DNA of 56,000 nt from an uncultured Mycoplasmatota bacterium (GTDB taxonomy: Bacteria; Bacillota_I; Bacilli_A; RF39; UBA660). The position numbers were made by a program, and so were the translations under genes. The DNA is taken from contig CAMUZS010000005.1 of NCBI GenBank assembly GCA_947165285.1, positions 1-56,000 on the forward strand. Direction: 5' to 3'. The stretch's first letter is position 1, and the number at the start of each line of letters is the position of its first letter. Under the pieces are notes generated by a model. It made no database searches. It saw only the letters and a program-made list of their open reading frames with translations, and was not told the origin of the DNA. This document shows positions 53,543 to 56,000 of the stretch, in pieces.

Positions 53543-54772
53543 ATGAATATTAAAGATATATATGCTCATGAGATTTTAGATTCTAGAGGCAATCCAACAG
53601 TTGAATGTAGAGTTGTTTTAGAAGATGGATCTATTGGTATTGCATCAGTTCCATCCGGAGCATCAACAGGTATAAATGAAGCACTTGAATTAAGAGATAA
53701 TGATCCAACAAGATATCATGGTCAAGGAGTTTTAAGAGCTGTTGATAATATAAATAGTATAATAAAGCCAACACTAATAGGTGAAAAATGTGAACAAAAT
53801 AAAATAGATTCATTACTAATTAAAATGGACGGAACAGATAATAAATCTAATTTAGGTGCAAATGCTATACTTGCTGTATCGCTTGCTTGCTTAAAAGCTG
53901 CAGCAAAATCAAATAATAAAGAATTATATGAATATGTATCAACCGGAAAGGTTTCTATGCCTATTCCAATGATGAATATAATAAATGGTGGCAAACATGC
54001 AAACAGTGGTTTAGATATTCAAGAATTTATGATTGTACCTGTAGTTAAAACATTTAAAGAAAGATTAAGGGCTGGTTCTGAAATTTTTCATTCATTAAAG
54101 AAAATACTTGAAAAAGAAAATTTATCTACTGGTGTAGGTGATGAAGGTGGATTTGCACCGAAGTTAAGTAATAATGAGCAAGCTTTAAAAGTGATAGTTG
54201 AAGCAATTAAAGATTCAGGATATATTCCAGGACAAGATGTTTATATTGCATTAGATATAGCTGCTACATCAATGTATGATAAAAATACAAATCTATATAA
54301 ATTGGATAATAAATATATAACTAAAGAAGAATTATTAGATTATTATAAAACTATTGTAGTTCAATATCCAATTATAAGTATAGAAGATCCTTTTGTAGAA
54401 GATGATTTTGAATCATTATCAACTATTACAAAGATAATGGGAGAAAAAATAATGATTGTTGGTGATGATTATTTTGTTACAAATCCTAAGTTTTTACAAA
54501 AAGGAATTGATATGAATAGTGCTAATGCAATCTTATTAAAAGCAAATCAAATAGGAACTATTACCGAGATGATTGAAACTATAATGCTTGCAAGAAAGAA
54601 TAATTATAAAATGATCATTTCTCATAGAAGTGGCGAGACTACTGATACTTTTATATCAGATTTAGCTGTAGGATTATCAATTCCATATATTAAATCAGGA
54701 TCTTTATCAAGAGGAGAAAGAATAGCTAAATATAATAGATTATTGACTATTGAAGAAGAATTATTAAAATAA
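53543..54772 (+). CDS. eno: Enolase
   Basis: Glycolytic enzyme converting 2-phosphoglycerate to phosphoenolpyruvate. ATG 53543 is chosen because AAAGGTGAT lies just upstream; a GTG at 53534 overlaps that site. Signatures: HEILDSRGNPTVE, the flexible loop SVPSGASTG, GVGDEGGFAPKL, metal and catalytic residues in ALDIAAT, IEDPF and GDDYFVTN, the catalytic Lys in LLKANQIGT, and SHRSGETTD. Length 409 aa is slightly below the usual 425-435. It stands alone, without other glycolytic genes nearby. Confidence 0.97.
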   Translation: MNIKDIYAHEILDSRGNPTVECRVVLEDGSIGIASVPSGASTGINEALELRDNDPTRYHGQGVLRAVDNINSIIKPTLIGEKCEQNKIDSLLIKMDGTDNKSNLGANAILAVSLACLKAAAKSNNKELYEYVSTGKVSMPIPMMNIINGGKHANSGLDIQEFMIVPVVKTFKERLRAGSEIFHSLKKILEKENLSTGVGDEGGFAPKLSNNEQALKVIVEAIKDSGYIPGQDVYIALDIAATSMYDKNTNLYKLDNKYITKEELLDYYKTIVVQYPIISIEDPFVEDDFESLSTITKIMGEKIMIVGDDYFVTNPKFLQKGIDMNSANAILLKANQIGTITEMIETIMLARKNNYKMIISHRSGETTDTFISDLAVGLSIPYIKSGSLSRGERIAKYNRLLTIEEELLK

Positions 54773-54782
54773 TTCTTTTTTT
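54758..54782 (+). terminator. Terminator folded into the last codons of eno
   Basis: GAATTATT (54758-54765) pairs with AATAATTC (54768-54775, containing the stop), followed by T residues. Confidence 0.65.
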
Positions 54783-54798
54783 AATTCTAAAAATATTT

Positions 54799-54804
54799 TA
54801 TAAT
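54799..54804 (+). promoter_or_regulatory. -10 box for pcrA
   Basis: TATAAT lies 28 bases before ATG 54833, with GTAGGTG between. Confidence 0.4.
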
Positions 54805-54832
54805 ATATAAAGTGTGAAGAGTAGGTGTATTT

Positions 54833-56000
54833 ATGGATTTATTAAGTAACTTAAATAGCAATCAAATTAGTGCAGTTAAACATATTGATGGTCCATGTTT
54901 AGTAATTGCTGGAGCTGGATCTGGCAAAACAAAAGTACTAACAACTAGAATTGCTTATTTAATTGAACAAGGAATTAATCCGTGGAATATACTTGCTATT
55001 ACTTTTACAAATAAAGCCGCTAAAGAAATGAAGGAAAGAATAGAATCTATTATTAAAGTTGAAACTGGATTTGTTGGTACATTTCATTCTTTGGGTTTAA
55101 GAATAATTAAGGAAAATCATCAATTGTTAAATTTAACTAACAATTTTACTATTTTAGATTCAGATGACGTAGTGAGTTTAATTAAAAAAATATTAAAGGA
55201 TTTACATTATGATCCAAAAGAATACTCACCATCTTATATAAGAAATAGAATTAGTTTTATAAAAAATGAAAATTTATCACGAGGAGAAATAAATAAATTC
55301 TTTAATACACAAGCTGAACACGTTGCAATTGAAGTTTATGATGCATATCAAGAAATATTAAATAAGAATAATTCAGTAGATTTTGACGATTTATTAAAAC
55401 TACCTGTTGATTTATTTAACAAATATCCTGAAGTATTAGAAAAATATCAAGAAAAATATAAATATATATTAGTAGATGAATATCAAGATACTAATGAAGT
55501 TCAATATCAATTTAATAAAAAGTTAGCTAATAAATACCAAAATTTATTTGTAGTTGGAGATCCTAATCAATCAATATATGCTTTTAGAAATGCAAATTTC
55601 CAAAATATATTAAATTTTGAAAAAGATTATCCAAATTGTAAAGTTATAAATTTAGATCAAAATTATAGAAGTACTGAATATATTTTAAATACAGCTAATT
55701 CAATTATAAAAAATAATAAAGAACGAAAAGAATTAGAATTAAAAGGTAATTTAGGACTTGGAATAAAAACTAAATATATAAGATCATATGATGATAAACA
55801 AGAAATAAATATTGTTATAGAAGAAATAAATAAATTAATAAAAGAAGGATATTTATATAATAACATTGGAATATTATATAGAACTAATGCACAATCAAGA
55901 CTTGTTGAAGAAATGTTTTTAAAAGCAAATATTCCATATAAAATTGTAGGAGCTTATTATTTCTATTCTAGAAAGGAAATTAAAGACCTATTATGTTATT
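54833..56000 (+). CDS. pcrA: ATP-dependent DNA helicase PcrA/UvrD, N-terminal part (runs off right edge)
   Basis: Superfamily 1A 3'-5' helicase for repair and plasmid replication; about 389 codons are in the window and no stop is reached. The start is ATG 54833 behind GTAGGTG, reading DLLSNLNSNQISAVKH. Motifs in order: Q-motif LNSNQ, Walker A GAGSGKT, motif Ia ITFTNKAAKEM, motif Ib GTFHS, motif II DEYQDTN, motif III VVGDPNQSIYAFRNA, and motif IV at NYRST. The remaining 2A/2B domains lie beyond the edge. ligA, its frequent neighbour, would be sought downstream. Confidence 0.95.
   Translation, partial: MDLLSNLNSNQISAVKHIDGPCLVIAGAGSGKTKVLTTRIAYLIEQGINPWNILAITFTNKAAKEMKERIESIIKVETGFVGTFHSLGLRIIKENHQLLNLTNNFTILDSDDVVSLIKKILKDLHYDPKEYSPSYIRNRISFIKNENLSRGEINKFFNTQAEHVAIEVYDAYQEILNKNNSVDFDDLLKLPVDLFNKYPEVLEKYQEKYKYILVDEYQDTNEVQYQFNKKLANKYQNLFVVGDPNQSIYAFRNANFQNILNFEKDYPNCKVINLDQNYRSTEYILNTANSIIKNNKERKELELKGNLGLGIKTKYIRSYDDKQEINIVIEEINKLIKEGYLYNNIGILYRTNAQSRLVEEMFLKANIPYKIVGAYYFYSRKEIKDLLCY

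Overview
The window is a very AT-rich, gene-dense stretch of a low-GC Gram-positive bacterium (Bacillota, Bacilli-like). Evidence: the gene order mrnC-rlmB-sigH-secE-nusG, L1- and L10-type ribosomal leaders, AAGGAGG-type ribosome binding sites, FemAB and L,D-transpeptidase wall enzymes, and a SipW-type signal peptidase. TGA is a true stop (for example lgt at 13597-13599), so the code is standard and not the Mycoplasma one. My best guess is an uncultured gut lineage near the Mollicutes or Erysipelotrichia (RF39-like); this is inference from style and not a marker-gene result. No tRNA, rRNA, CRISPR array, insertion sequence or prophage gene was seen, and no intergenic gap exceeds 300 bases.

Layout. 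1-1.3 kb: 3' end of a surface protein with Listeria-type repeats and a Gly-rich domain. 1.35-14.4 kb: L,D-transpeptidase, uvrB, a Fic protein, a CBS-type Mn pyrophosphatase, a short-chain dehydrogenase, an XRE regulator divergent from a radical SAM-uvrA pair, an unknown protein, lgt and a coiled-coil protein. 14.4-18.1 kb: mrnC-rlmB-sigH, secE-nusG and ychF. 18.1-21.9 kb: three tandem paralogous metallopeptidases of oligopeptidase-F type plus a DUF5662-like gene. 22-23 kb: rpsF-ssb-rpsR. 23.1-25.5 kb: a membrane/surface operon ending in a SipW-type signal peptidase. 25.5-28 kb (minus strand): an NMT1/SsuABC-like ABC transporter. 28.1-33.5 kb: a 1155-residue pilin-headed protein plus a degenerate arylsulfotransferase-like membrane protein. 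33.6-36.1 kb: rplKA and rplJL with their autoregulatory leaders. 36.1-46 kb: a 2893-residue surface protein with three 1.2-kb internal repeats and three small membrane proteins, two of them pilin-like. 46.2-50.4 kb: rpsL-rpsG-fusA-tuf. 50.5-56 kb: a penicillin-binding-type serine hydrolase convergent with a FemAB ligase, a DUF308 membrane protein, eno and the start of pcrA.

How it fits together. The ancestral secE-nusG-rplKAJL-rpoBC-rpsLG-fusA-tuf block is present in three pieces, with rpoBC absent and large surface-protein genes between the pieces. Cell-envelope functions dominate the accessory content: exported giants with Ig/chitobiase-like repeats, pilin-type signals, a dedicated signal peptidase, wall cross-linking and bridge enzymes. 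Two genome-style traits recur. Many genes have an extended -10 box only 16-18 nt before ATG, so the GGTGA Shine-Dalgarno should lie at the very 5' end of the mRNA. Many terminator hairpins begin inside the last codons of the gene they terminate. The best candidates for undescribed biology are the metallopeptidase triplet, the pilin-headed giant with its arylsulfotransferase-like partner, and the SipW operon.
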